A stretch of 36,806 nt of DNA. Source: Treponema sp. GTDB lineage: Bacteria; Spirochaetota; Spirochaetia; Treponematales; Breznakiellaceae. Each line of letters opens with the position of its first letter. Positions within the stretch are counted from its first letter, which is position 1. The position numbers and the translations under genes were made by a program. Positions 24,363 to 32,983 of this stretch are shown here, one piece after another. The notes under the pieces were generated by a model. It was not told where the DNA came from, searched no databases, and saw only the letters and a list, made by a program, of their open reading frames with translations. The stretch spans positions 1 to 36,806 of the forward strand of contig WRJO01000007.1 in assembly GCA_009778545.1 (NCBI GenBank), written 5' to 3'.

Positions 24363-27194
24363 ATGTCGATGCGTGCAAGAGCCGGTCTGATAATAATGTC
24401 GATCGTTTTTATTATAACGGCGGCATACTTTTTTCTGAGCCTGTCCTTTACCAGGCAAAACATTGTTAAAACCATTGAACAGGATTTGACGCTGGCCATT
24501 GACATTGCAAATGATCTGGTTGCCACAAAGATCAAATTATTAAAATCAGAAGCCGATACGGTTGCCGAACGCCTTCTTCAGACAGATTCCATAGAGGGCA
24601 TGGCGGAACTCATGGAGTCTCAGTTGGCAGAATTCCCGGATTTTATTTCGCTGACCGTTTATGACTCGCACTCCATTGTCGCCAATTCGGGCGAGCCGGT
24701 TTCCCATGATGTTTTGCGGACCGAGAACAGCTACATACAGGTTGCGTTTAACGGGGAGCGCATCATTTCGTCGGCGCATTTCAACAATTTGTCCGGCTCG
24801 CTTGTCATGCATGTGTTCGTACCCATGGGAAACAGCCTGGTATTGTCGGCAACCTTTCCGGGCATGCTTTTTGCCGACCTCGTTACCGACTACCGGCTGT
24901 GGCGTACCGGCAACATTTTTATGCTCGACGGGACGGGGACCACCATCGCCGACGTCCAGCGCGAACTGGTAATAGACCAGCGCAATTTTATTTTGGAACC
25001 CGATACCGGCCCGGATTTTTCCGGCCTGCGGGATTTTCTCCAAATCATGATAACAACCGAAGACGGCATGGGGACGTACTTTTTCAACGGCGTAGAACGC
25101 CTTTGCATTTACAAGCACGTTACAGGCTCGCTGGCCGGCTGGCGCATCGCAATAGCGGCCCCCCTGAGCGAAAGCCCGCTTTTAACCCTGCGCAACGACC
25201 TTTTATATTCGGCCCTGTGTTTTTTGCTTGCCGGAATCGTAATATCAATCCTGCTCTCTGGAATAGTTTCGCGTCCTTTTTATCAGATTGAAGAACAAAA
25301 CCGCCATCTGGAGGAACTAAACGAGCAGGTAATGTCCGCTTCCGAAGCGAAGTCCACCTTTCTTGCCAGGATGAGCCACGAAATGCGCACCCCGCTTAAC
25401 GCCATAATCGGCCTGTCCGACCTGTCCCTGGAAGGGGAAACGCTCAGCGAAGACGACTACATAAACCTTGAAAGGATATACAGCGCCGGAGAGACGCTGC
25501 TCAGCCTGGTTAACGACATCCTTGACATTTCCAAAATAGAGGCGGGAAAATTCGAGCTCATTCCTATTGAGTACGACATCCCCAGCCTGCTGAACGACAC
25601 CATTACCCAGAACATCATCCGGAAAGGGGAAAAGCCCATCCGGTTCATCCTCGATATCGACAAGAACCTGCCGGCGCGCCTGTACGGCGACGATCTGCGC
25701 GTCAGGCAGATTTTCAACAACCTGCTGTCCAACGCCTTCAAATATACCAGGGAAGGGACGGTGGAAATGAGCATTGGCTGCGTAAAAACAGGCGACGCAG
25801 TCTGGCTGACTGCGGCCGTAAAGGATACCGGCATCGGCATTAAAAGCGGGAACATTGGCCGCCTGTTTGAAAATTTTGTCCAGCTTGACACAACCTCGCA
25901 CCGCACGATTGAGGGAACCGGCCTTGGCCTGTCCATCACCAAAAAAATGGTTGAGATGATGGACGGCTCGATCAGCGTGGAAAGCGAATTCGGCAAGGGC
26001 AGCACTTTCCGGGTTCGGCTGAAGCAGGGATTCGTATCCAATGCGGTAATCGGCGAAGAAGTGGCGGAAAGCCTGAAGAACTTCAACTATTCCGATCAGC
26101 GGCGCAGAAAATACTCGCGGATGTCGCGGGTTAGGATGCCCTACGCAAAGGTGCTGGTGGTAGACGACGTAACGACAAACCTGGACGTGGCAAGGGGCAT
26201 GATGAAGCCCTACGGTATGCAGGTGGACTGCGTTACCAGCGGCCAGGAGGCCATCACCCTGATTAGAGCCCAGGATGTGCAATACAGCGCGATATTCATG
26301 GACCACATGATGCCCGAAATGGACGGGATAGAAGCGACTCGGATTATCCGGGAAGAAATTGGAACCGAATACGCCAAAACCATTCCCGTAATCGCCCTTA
26401 CCGCCAACGCCATTGTGGGAAACGAGCAGATGTTTTTGGAGAAGGGCTTCCAGGCGTTTTTATCCAAGCCCATCAATGTCAAGCGGCTGGATGCGGCGCT
26501 GAACGAATGGGTGCGGGACAAGGAAAAGGAAAAGCTCCTCGACGAATGGCAGATTCATCCCGCTTCGGAGCGGCGCGCAAGGGTCGATCGCAGAAGCAAA
26601 ATCGACAGGCGGATATTTGACGACATCTCGCAGCTTATCGACATGGAAAAAGGGATTGAACGGTTCGGCGACGAGGAATCTTTCTACAGCATCCTGCGTT
26701 CCTTTGCGGTAAATACCCGCCCGCTGCTTGAGGTTATTAAGCGGGCAAGCAGGGAAAGTATGCACGAATATGCGATAACCGTGCACGGGATAAAGAGTTC
26801 CAGCCGGGGAATTTGCGTGGAAGCGGTGGGTTCTCTGGCAGAAGCTCTTGAAAAAGCGGCGAAAGAAGGGAACTATGACTATATCGAAGCGAATAACGCC
26901 GTTTTTGTCGAAGCGGTGGAAAGACTCATCGATATATTAAATGATATGCTGGCAGAAGTGGCCTCGGCTGCCTCCAGGCCCACAAAAGACATGCCCGACG
27001 GGGAGCTGCTCAAGAAACTTGCCGTCGCCTGCGAGGCATTTAAAATGGATGATGTGGACGCGGCCATGGAGGAGATAGAGCGTTTTGAATACGAAGCGGG
27101 CAAAGGGCTTGTCGCCTGGCTGCGGGAGAACGTGGAACTGATGAATTTTTCTGAAATAGTTGCTAGACTTTCAAATGAGAGTACCGGAGGATGA
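24363..27194 (+). CDS. Hybrid histidine kinase (Cache-HK-REC-Hpt), paralogue of the preceding gene
   Basis: 943 aa, 13 bp after the previous stop. TM1 (8-28), a periplasmic Cache-like sensor (~30-278; MLDGTGTTIADV, GTYFFNGVERLCIY), TM2 (281-302), then a short coiled coil directly to HisKA, with no HAMP, GAF or PAS. His339 is in RMSHEMRTPLNAI, followed by ATPase boxes NNLLSNAFK, VKDTGIGI and GTGLGLSI. REC has DD 601-602 and Asp647 in FMDHMMPEMDG; Hpt has His808 in VHGIKSSS; a C-terminal domain ends the protein (~878-943). From the H-box on it is closely similar to the first kinase, so the two arose by duplication followed by replacement of the sensor half. The start could also be ATG 24369. 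Likely shares the downstream HD-GYP output. Confidence 0.94.
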   Translation: MSMRARAGLIIMSIVFIITAAYFFLSLSFTRQNIVKTIEQDLTLAIDIANDLVATKIKLLKSEADTVAERLLQTDSIEGMAELMESQLAEFPDFISLTVYDSHSIVANSGEPVSHDVLRTENSYIQVAFNGERIISSAHFNNLSGSLVMHVFVPMGNSLVLSATFPGMLFADLVTDYRLWRTGNIFMLDGTGTTIADVQRELVIDQRNFILEPDTGPDFSGLRDFLQIMITTEDGMGTYFFNGVERLCIYKHVTGSLAGWRIAIAAPLSESPLLTLRNDLLYSALCFLLAGIVISILLSGIVSRPFYQIEEQNRHLEELNEQVMSASEAKSTFLARMSHEMRTPLNAIIGLSDLSLEGETLSEDDYINLERIYSAGETLLSLVNDILDISKIEAGKFELIPIEYDIPSLLNDTITQNIIRKGEKPIRFILDIDKNLPARLYGDDLRVRQIFNNLLSNAFKYTREGTVEMSIGCVKTGDAVWLTAAVKDTGIGIKSGNIGRLFENFVQLDTTSHRTIEGTGLGLSITKKMVEMMDGSISVESEFGKGSTFRVRLKQGFVSNAVIGEEVAESLKNFNYSDQRRRKYSRMSRVRMPYAKVLVVDDVTTNLDVARGMMKPYGMQVDCVTSGQEAITLIRAQDVQYSAIFMDHMMPEMDGIEATRIIREEIGTEYAKTIPVIALTANAIVGNEQMFLEKGFQAFLSKPINVKRLDAALNEWVRDKEKEKLLDEWQIHPASERRARVDRRSKIDRRIFDDISQLIDMEKGIERFGDEESFYSILRSFAVNTRPLLEVIKRASRESMHEYAITVHGIKSSSRGICVEAVGSLAEALEKAAKEGNYDYIEANNAVFVEAVERLIDILNDMLAEVASAASRPTKDMPDGELLKKLAVACEAFKMDDVDAAMEEIERFEYEAGKGLVAWLRENVELMNFSEIVARLSNESTGG

Positions 27195-27197
27195 TGT

Positions 27198-28310
27198 ATG
27201 GAAGAAACGCGGCACAAGATCATAATGGTTGACGACAACATGGCAAACCTCACCATGGGCAGGAACATGCTCAAAACTTTCTATGAGGTGTACCCTGCGC
27301 CGTCGTCGGCAAAATTTTTCGAGATTCTTGAAAATGTCACCCCCGATCTGGTCCTTCTGGACATAGAAATGCCGGAAATGAACGGATACGAGGCCATCAA
27401 AAAACTTAAAGCCGATGAGCGCTTTGCGAATATTCCCGTTATCTTTCTCACCGCCAAAAGCGATGAAAACAGCGAGCTTGAAGGGTTCGACCTTGGCGCG
27501 GTGGACTATATCTCCAAGCCCTTTTCCGGCCCCCTGCTGCTCAAGCGAATTGCCAACCAGCTTTTAATAACGGAACAGAAAAAGGAACTCCTGGCAAACC
27601 AGGCCGTCCTGCAGGATTACGCGGATAATCTGGAAGAAAGGGTGCACTCCAAGACAAAGGAAGTAATCAATTTGCAGAACGCCGTGCTGAGCACCGTCGC
27701 CGATCTGGTGGAATACCGCGACCAGCTTACCGGGGGCCACGTTACCCGCACCCAGATGTACCTTAAGGCCCTGACGGACGAGCTTATCAGGGAGGGGCTA
27801 TACCAGGACGAGATGGCAGGATGGGACATTGATTTTTTCCTGTCCTCGGCGCAATTGCATGACGTTGGCAAAATTGCCATCAGCGACATGATACTGAACA
27901 AACCGGCGAAGCTTACCATGGAAGAATTTGAGATAATGAAATCCCACGTAACCGTGGGTGTGGACGCCATCGAACGGATTATGAGAAATACCGAAGAGCA
28001 CGCCTTTTTGAATCACGCCCTTTTAATAACGGGGACCCACCACGAAAAATGGGACGGCACGGGATACCCCATGGGGCTCAAGGGCAAAAACATCCCCCTG
28101 GAAGGCCGACTGATGGCGATCGCCGATGTGTACGACGCGCTGATTGCGGTACGTCCGTACAAGGAGCCGTTCAGCTGCGAACAGGCCCGCAAAATAATTT
28201 TGGAGAGTTCGGGAACCCATTTTGATCCCATTCTGGTGGAAGTGTTCAAGAATGTCGTCAGCGAGTTTGAAAGGGTTTCGCGGGAAATCGGCGGCAGCGT
28301 CAATGGTTGA
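27198..28310 (+). CDS. Response regulator with HD-GYP cyclic-di-GMP phosphodiesterase domain
   Basis: 370 aa; GGAGG precedes the ATG by 7 nt, and the gap to the kinase stop is 3 bp. REC domain (~7-123): acidic pair DD 12-13, phospho-acceptor Asp55 in LLDIEMPEMNG, and the Lys in ISKPFSG. A coiled linker follows (124-160), then HD-GYP (~162-360) with HDVGK (221-225), THHEKWDGTGYP (GTGYP 287-291) and DVYDAL. HD-GYP enzymes degrade cyclic-di-GMP to pGpG or GMP. Inference: the Hpt domains of both upstream kinases pass phosphate to Asp55, so two membrane sensors would control one c-di-GMP phosphodiesterase, likely affecting motility or attachment. No c-di-GMP synthase (GGDEF) is in the window. Confidence 0.94.
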   Translation: MEETRHKIIMVDDNMANLTMGRNMLKTFYEVYPAPSSAKFFEILENVTPDLVLLDIEMPEMNGYEAIKKLKADERFANIPVIFLTAKSDENSELEGFDLGAVDYISKPFSGPLLLKRIANQLLITEQKKELLANQAVLQDYADNLEERVHSKTKEVINLQNAVLSTVADLVEYRDQLTGGHVTRTQMYLKALTDELIREGLYQDEMAGWDIDFFLSSAQLHDVGKIAISDMILNKPAKLTMEEFEIMKSHVTVGVDAIERIMRNTEEHAFLNHALLITGTHHEKWDGTGYPMGLKGKNIPLEGRLMAIADVYDALIAVRPYKEPFSCEQARKIILESSGTHFDPILVEVFKNVVSEFERVSREIGGSVNG

Positions 28311-28335
28311 ATAATACGCCGCTTCAACGTATACT
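28307..28335 (+). promoter_or_regulatory. Promoter of the UPRTase-like gene, with inverted repeat
   Basis: TTGAAT (28307-28312), a 17-bp spacer and TATACT (28330-28335), ending 9 bp before ATG 28345, where no Shine-Dalgarno is seen. GTTGAA (28306-28311) and TTCAAC (28323-28328) form an inverted repeat over the -35 and spacer, a possible operator. Confidence 0.65.
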
Positions 28336-28344
28336 TTCACCATT

Positions 28345-29421
28345 ATGAAAAAAATCATTCTCAAAGCCGAAGACCTTGACGGTTATTTGACCGCAGCCGA
28401 CAAGGACTGCCTTGCCCGGATGGACGACCTGTACAAAAAGCTGATGAAGTCGTATTCCCAGCTTGAATCCGGCCTGCAGGAGGAACGGCGGAGCGGCGAG
28501 GACAGCCTTATCTCGCTGTACAACGAGATGGGCGACATGATGCAGGACATCTGCCTTAAAACGCCGAATATCAACGTGTACACCTTCCTTATCCCCCAGG
28601 AAAGCTATCCCGAAGCGTCGCGCCTTACCGCCAAACTGCGGGACGTGCGGACGGGGAATCAGGAGTTTATCTATTACATACAGCGGGCCTACGAAATGCT
28701 GTTCAAACTGGCCTGGGGTGGCAGCACCGGCAAGAACAAAAATTATCTGATCATAAAAACCCCGGTGACCAACCCGGTGCAGAATTACGCAGTGCACAAG
28801 ATCACCAACATCGACAGCCAGATCGAAAACACCGTCATGTGCGTAATGCTGCGCGGCGCGCTTCTGCCCTCGATGATCATGAGCAAGGAGATACAGGAAT
28901 ATTCTTCGCACGGCTATGTAACCCCTTTTGCCCTTTTCAGCATCAAGCGCGACGACACCAAAAAAGAAACCGACATGGAGTACATCCTGGACCTGGAACG
29001 CTCCTTTTTTGACCTTGGCGCGCTGGACGGCAAAGACCTGGTTTTCGCCGACCCGATGAATGCCACCGGCGGCAGCCTGGTAACGGTGGTAAAATACCTG
29101 CTGGATGCGGGCATTGAGCCGAAGTCGATACGTTTTTTTAACGCCATCGCCGCGCTTAAAGGAGCGCTGCGGGTCGTCCGCGCCCTGGACAACTGCGAGG
29201 TGTACACCCTCTGGATGGACCCCGTCCTTAACGAACATGCGTACATCATGCCCGGACTCGGCGACGCGGGGGATCGCATCAACGGCTGCGACCGGGAATT
29301 CCGCCCCCGGAATATCATCCAGCTTATAGCGGACTACGGCGACAACATCGCCCGGCTGTACCGTTCCCAGCTCAGGGAAATCGAAGACACGGTTTTGAAT
29401 AAAGTAGGAAGCAGGAGTTAG
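28345..29421 (+). CDS. Uracil phosphoribosyltransferase-like protein with N-terminal extension
   Basis: 358 aa against about 210 for ordinary Upp. The C-terminal ~200 residues carry the UPRTase features: [13 protein letters not shown], the PRPP loop DPMNATGGS (236-244), [17 protein letters not shown] with the uracil-binding GLGDAGDR (304-311). The first ~150 residues are additional: an acidic helical stretch ([17 protein letters not shown]) and a domain I do not recognise. The region between the PRPP-pocket strand and the loop ([17 protein letters not shown]) is also longer than usual. It may salvage uracil (uracil plus PRPP to UMP) or have another PRTase activity. The last codons (KVGSRS and stop) are encoded by a dispersed repeat. 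It has its own promoter and probably a leaderless message. Family assignment is firm, substrate less so. Confidence 0.82.
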   Translation: MKKIILKAEDLDGYLTAADKDCLARMDDLYKKLMKSYSQLESGLQEERRSGEDSLISLYNEMGDMMQDICLKTPNINVYTFLIPQESYPEASRLTAKLRDVRTGNQEFIYYIQRAYEMLFKLAWGGSTGKNKNYLIIKTPVTNPVQNYAVHKITNIDSQIENTVMCVMLRGALLPSMIMSKEIQEYSSHGYVTPFALFSIKRDDTKKETDMEYILDLERSFFDLGALDGKDLVFADPMNATGGSLVTVVKYLLDAGIEPKSIRFFNAIAALKGALRVVRALDNCEVYTLWMDPVLNEHAYIMPGLGDAGDRINGCDREFRPRNIIQLIADYGDNIARLYRSQLREIEDTVLNKVGSRS

Positions 29422-29461
29422 GAGAAGAGTCAACGAATTACGCGAATGTAAACGAATGGGG
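29401..29461 (+). repeat. Dispersed repeat, modules A and B
   Basis: Module A (29401-29424, AAAGTAGGAAGCAGGAGTTA...) is followed by module B (29425-29461, with GAGTCAACGAATTACGCGAA). The inverse of both modules is found at 13211-13278 in the other order. Module A overlaps the end of the UPRTase-like gene. Confidence 0.8.
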
Positions 29462-29490
29462 AATGAGATAAGGAGATGCAGAGGTTTGAG

Positions 29491-30540
29491 ATGAAACGTT
29501 GCGGTGGTACGATAAAAATGATTTATCATTTCTCATTTTTCCTTCCTGCAGTTTTTTGTCTTTTAGTTGTCATTTCAGCTCTTTGCGGGTGCGTAAGCTC
29601 GGGGGCGGCGGCGGAGGAATATTTTTCCATCGGGATGGCGTATTTTGACATGGGGAAATATGCCGAGGCGGAAAAGTGGCTGAACCGGGCAAGGGCCAGG
29701 GACAGAACCATGACCGCATCCGAGTACAACCTGGGGCGCATTGCCTTTGAGACCGGGCGCTTCGAGGAAGCGGCGAGGCATTTTGAATCAGTCCTGAAGC
29801 GCGATCACGACAACGTGCTGGCCCTCCGGGCAGCAGCCTATACGCGGATACGGAACGGCGACATTGAAAAGGCGGAGGAACTGTACGGCAGGCTGCTGGT
29901 CCTGGTTCCCGAAAGCGCCGACGACGGCTACAACCACGCCCTTGTGCTGTTTGCCATGAAAAAGTTTCCCGAAGCGGAAGAGGTTCTGAAAAACAACGAA
30001 TTTGCCCTCCTTGAGAACAACGACGTTCTGCTGCTCTATGCCCGTACCCGCAAAGAGCAGGGCAAGGTAGAGGCAATTGACGACTACGCGTCCTGGCTGT
30101 CCAACAACAGCGACGCGAAGGTGCGCTATGAATATGCCCAGTTGCTTGAAATGCACGAGCACTACGCCCGCGCCCTGGAAGAGTACCACGCCGCCCATGC
30201 CGCGCTTCCCGCCGGCAGCACAGACCCTTCAAAGCCGGAACTCCGTTTTACCATTGCCCGCCTGCTCTTTATCGCCGACAGCGAAAAAAACGAGGGCGTT
30301 ACCGAGCTTCGCGGCGCGGTTGCAGACGGCTTTGAAGATACGGAAGCGCTTGAGGCGCTGCTTGACGATAAGCGTATCAGCGATGCCAATAAGGAAGAGA
30401 TACGCATGATCGCCGCCGACATGAAACGTGCCGCCGAGGCCGCGCGGGCCGCCGAAGAAGCCGCCCAAAAGGCCCTTGAAGCGGAAGCAGCAGACAGCAT
30501 CGGCGCGGACGAATATGACGCCGCCGAATTCCCGGAGTAA
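29491..30540 (+). CDS. TPR-repeat lipoprotein
   Basis: 349 aa from ATG 29491, chosen because AGAGG lies 6 nt upstream; the earlier ATG at 29476 directly touches an AAGGAG. The signal sequence is hydrophobic (FFLPAVFCLLVVISAL) with lipobox LCGC (Cys34). About five to six tetratricopeptide repeats follow (YFSIGMAYFDMGKYAEAEKW, YNLGRIAFETGRFEEAARHF, AAAYTRIRNGDIEKAEELY, YEYAQLLEMHEHYARALEEY), a protein-binding solenoid. The C-terminus is an Ala/Glu coiled coil ending in an acidic tail. Probably an envelope assembly or scaffold protein. It is followed 2 bp later by a DUF503 gene. Confidence 0.85.
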   Translation: MKRCGGTIKMIYHFSFFLPAVFCLLVVISALCGCVSSGAAAEEYFSIGMAYFDMGKYAEAEKWLNRARARDRTMTASEYNLGRIAFETGRFEEAARHFESVLKRDHDNVLALRAAAYTRIRNGDIEKAEELYGRLLVLVPESADDGYNHALVLFAMKKFPEAEEVLKNNEFALLENNDVLLLYARTRKEQGKVEAIDDYASWLSNNSDAKVRYEYAQLLEMHEHYARALEEYHAAHAALPAGSTDPSKPELRFTIARLLFIADSEKNEGVTELRGAVADGFEDTEALEALLDDKRISDANKEEIRMIAADMKRAAEAARAAEEAAQKALEAEAADSIGADEYDAAEFPE

Positions 30541-30542
30541 CG

Positions 30543-30830
30543 ATGGTAGTTTCCATGATGCAAATGATATTTGAGATTCCCGACATTGGCAGCATAAAGG
30601 AAAAAAGGCAGATCATCCGCCCGGTGATAGACAAGCTGCAGCGCCGTTTCCGCCTGAGCGCCGCCGAGGTCGATCTGCAGGATTCCCTGTCCTTTGCCCA
30701 GATAGGCGCCGCGCTGGTTTCCAATTCCCGGGACTTCGGCGAGTCGATTTTGCGCAAGGCCTTTGCCATGATAGAAGACGAAACGCCGGTCCGCATTCAG
30801 GACATGAGGATCCACTCGGAGGAATTTTAG
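30543..30830 (+). CDS. DUF503 (YlxP-like) protein
   Basis: 95 aa, usual length. Seen: EIPDIGSIKEKRQIIRPVID, RFRLSAAEVDLQDSL, IGAALVSNSRDFGESIL, matching the DUF503 family, whose members resemble small ferredoxin-like folds and often lie near rbfA or nusA; the molecular role is not settled. GGAG lies 5 nt before the ATG, inside the end of the TPR gene. Its stop overlaps the next start by one base. Confidence 0.88.
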   Translation: MVVSMMQMIFEIPDIGSIKEKRQIIRPVIDKLQRRFRLSAAEVDLQDSLSFAQIGAALVSNSRDFGESILRKAFAMIEDETPVRIQDMRIHSEEF

Positions 30831-31474
30831 TGAAGATAGCTAAATTGTTAATTTTGGGCATTGCCGTTATCGCCATGAATTCCTGCATCGGCGTTTCGGC
30901 GGACATCAGCATAAACGCAAACGGCTCGGGGAGGATCACCCTTGAGTACCGTCTTTCCCAGATGCTGGAATCCCTGGGCAGGCTGGACGGCAACGAACGC
31001 AAGCCGATAATCCCCGTCGGCAGGGAGGACTTTGAGCGCGGCGTTGCCCGCATCCCCGGCCTGAGCCTCAGATCATTTTCCTCGAAAGAGGCACGAGGCG
31101 CGGATGGCGGCAGGGACACCGTTATCAAGGCGGCGCTGGACTTTAGCGACACTGCCGCCCTGCTCGCGTTTCTGGACATCACCGGCAGCCATGTATCCCA
31201 CGCCGGCGACAGCGGAAATTCGCTGCGCCTTGTCCTTTTGGAACCAGCGTCCCAGGCTCTGAACGCCGACCTTGTCTCCCTGCTGCAGGAAGCCTATGCG
31301 GGCTATGAGCTGCGTATCAGCCTAAGCGCGCCGAAAACCGCGACCCTTGCCGTTTCCCCCCCGTCCGTTAAGACGGCGCAGCTTGTTTCCCAGGGAAAGA
31401 AAGTTACCTTTGCCATCGACATCGGCGACCTGCTCACCCTCACTGACGGCCTCGCCCTGGAGATTGCATGGTGA
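30830..31474 (+). CDS. Small lipoprotein (LppM-like)
   Basis: 214 aa. It starts with a GTG that overlaps the DUF503 stop by one base; GGAGG lies 7 nt upstream, which supports GTG. Signal: MKIAKLLILGIAVIAMNSC, Cys19 being the lipidation site. The mature part opens with GVSADISINANGSGRITLEY, a pattern seen in LppM/DUF3153-type proteins, and has a long mixed alpha/beta domain with no catalytic motif. It is co-transcribed with the TPR lipoprotein and DUF503 gene. The perfect hairpin AATTTTT-TCG-AAAAATT (31474-31490) begins at the last base of the stop codon but has no following T-run. Confidence 0.78.
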   Translation: MKIAKLLILGIAVIAMNSCIGVSADISINANGSGRITLEYRLSQMLESLGRLDGNERKPIIPVGREDFERGVARIPGLSLRSFSSKEARGADGGRDTVIKAALDFSDTAALLAFLDITGSHVSHAGDSGNSLRLVLLEPASQALNADLVSLLQEAYAGYELRISLSAPKTATLAVSPPSVKTAQLVSQGKKVTFAIDIGDLLTLTDGLALEIAW

Positions 31475-31491
31475 ATTTTTTCGAAAAATTT

Positions 31492-31616
31492 CACACAGAG
31501 GCGCGGAGGCACGGAGAGCGATTCGTTGTTCGCAGGCTACTCGCAATCTTCAAGCCATGCGTTAAAGTAGGAAGGGGAAGGGAATAGGGAATTCCGTGCC
31601 TCTGTGCCTCTGTGTG
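31492..31616. repeat. Inverted repeat with 23-bp arms (module C)
   Basis: Arm 1, 31492-31514 (starts CACACAGAGGCGCGGAGGC), and the inverted arm 2, 31594-31616 (CCGTGCCTCTGTGCCTCTG...), match at 21 of 23 positions with a 79-bp spacer. The spacer also holds a module-A-like AAAGTAGGAAG. A second copy of this structure lies at 34993-35061. It fills most of the 170-bp gap between two lipoprotein genes. Confidence 0.8.
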
Positions 31617-31644
31617 AGGAATTGGGAATATAAGGAAAAGGTTT

Positions 31645-32304
31645 ATGTATCGAGTTAACTTGAAAATTGTTGTTGTTTTCTTTGTGGTTGCGGCGGTTTT
31701 GTTTGGCGGCTGTTCGCGAACGGAGCCGAAGATTGCCTTTGGCTTTATTGAGTTGGTCTACTATCAGGACAGGGACAGGCCGCTTGAGCGGTTTTCGTTT
31801 TTCGTGCTTGCCGAAGACGAAGACGGGCTGGAAAACCTCGCCGATCTGTACCTCTACCACGACCGCGAACAGCTCAGGTGGCATATCACCAGCGAAGACT
31901 GGATAAGCCATATCCAGGACGGCAAAACGTGGATCGGCACAAGAAGCATCGCCATTGGCGACGATGAAACCCTTCCCCGGGGCCAGTACCGGGCTGTGCT
32001 GATAAACAAGGGTGGGGAAAAATCAGAACGCAATTTCAGTTTTGACGCGCCGGAGAATCCCGTCCACCCATTTCCCACTCTGGAGATACGGGCCGGCAAT
32101 TATACGATAAGCTCTGCATATCCGGAAAACAGCCTTGTCTTTTATGACGAACAGGGTAATTTTCTGAACACCGCCGGTATCGCCGGCCAAAGCGGTTCCT
32201 TGGAGGAACTGGGCGCGCCTTCCAACGCGCAGACCGCCGCGCTCTGGGCGCAGGACCCACAGCGTTTTACCTCTGCCTATACCGATGTCGCAGCCATCCA
32301 CTAG
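31645..32304 (+). CDS. Lipoprotein of unknown function upstream of trmB
   Basis: 219 aa. AAGG lies just before the ATG. Signal MYRVNLKIVVVFFVVAAVLFGGC, Cys23 lipidated. The mature part has several predicted strands (IAFGFIELVYYQDRDRPLERF, IGTRSIAIGDDETLPRGQYRAVL) resembling a beta-sandwich domain, and conserved-looking acidic/aromatic residues, but no recognised family. Its 3' end overlaps trmB by 20 bp, so it is translated with trmB and ligA, although an envelope lipoprotein is not an obvious functional partner for them. Confidence 0.78.
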   Translation: MYRVNLKIVVVFFVVAAVLFGGCSRTEPKIAFGFIELVYYQDRDRPLERFSFFVLAEDEDGLENLADLYLYHDREQLRWHITSEDWISHIQDGKTWIGTRSIAIGDDETLPRGQYRAVLINKGGEKSERNFSFDAPENPVHPFPTLEIRAGNYTISSAYPENSLVFYDEQGNFLNTAGIAGQSGSLEELGAPSNAQTAALWAQDPQRFTSAYTDVAAIH

Positions 32305-32983
32305 CGGCGCGCCGGGATCGTCCGGCCGGATAAAGAGCTTTGTTCTGCGAAGCGGGCGGAAAACCGCCGCCCAGCAGCGCGCCTACGATTCATTCGCCGA
32401 CAAATTTATCGTCCCCTGCGATAACCGCGAAATACATTTTCAGGACATTTTCGGCAACGATAACCCCGTCGTGGCGGAGATTGGATTCGGCATGGGACAG
32501 GCTACGGCAAAGATCGCCGCCAGCAACCCCGAAAAAAATTACATCGGCATTGAAGTGCACCGGCCGGGAATAGGAAAGCTCCTCTGGGAAATTGAACAAA
32601 AATCACTTGCCAATATCAGGATCATCGAGCATGACGCGGCAGAAGTTTTTGAAACGATGATTCCGCCCTGTTCGCTGGAGGGGATTCATCTTTTTTTCCC
32701 CGATCCCTGGCCGAAAAAACGGCACCACAAGCGACGGCTTGTCAAACGGCCGTTTACCGATACGCTTGCCTCCAGGCTGCGTCCCGGCGGTTATCTGTAC
32801 ATGGTCACCGACTGGGAGGATTACGCCGCCTGGGCGCTGGCGGAACTGGAAGCCACCGCCGCCCTTGTCAATACTTGCGATGGTTTTTCGCCGTCGCAAA
32901 GCTGGAGGCCCCGCACCCGTTTTGAGACAAAGGGGCTGGAGAAACAACACGAAGTGAGGGAACTGTTTTTTGAAAAGCGATAA
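32285..32983 (+). CDS. trmB: tRNA (guanine-N7-)-methyltransferase
   Basis: 232 aa. It methylates G46 in the variable loop of tRNAs using S-adenosylmethionine. Seen: a SAM-binding strand AEIGFGMGQAT (64-74), YIGIEVHRPG (86-95), the family hallmark FFPDPWPKKRHHKRRL (137-152), TDWEDYA, and the C-terminal RTRFETKG. The start overlaps the upstream lipoprotein gene; there is no clear Shine-Dalgarno, so it relies on coupling. Its 3' end overlaps the proposed ligA start by 14 bp. Confidence 0.95.
   Translation: MSQPSTSGAPGSSGRIKSFVLRSGRKTAAQQRAYDSFADKFIVPCDNREIHFQDIFGNDNPVVAEIGFGMGQATAKIAASNPEKNYIGIEVHRPGIGKLLWEIEQKSLANIRIIEHDAAEVFETMIPPCSLEGIHLFFPDPWPKKRHHKRRLVKRPFTDTLASRLRPGGYLYMVTDWEDYAAWALAELEATAALVNTCDGFSPSQSWRPRTRFETKGLEKQHEVRELFFEKR

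Noticed and set aside
28324-29529. 401-codon minus-strand open frame
   Set aside because: It is antisense to the UPRTase-like gene, with low-complexity His/Val composition typical of a shadow frame.
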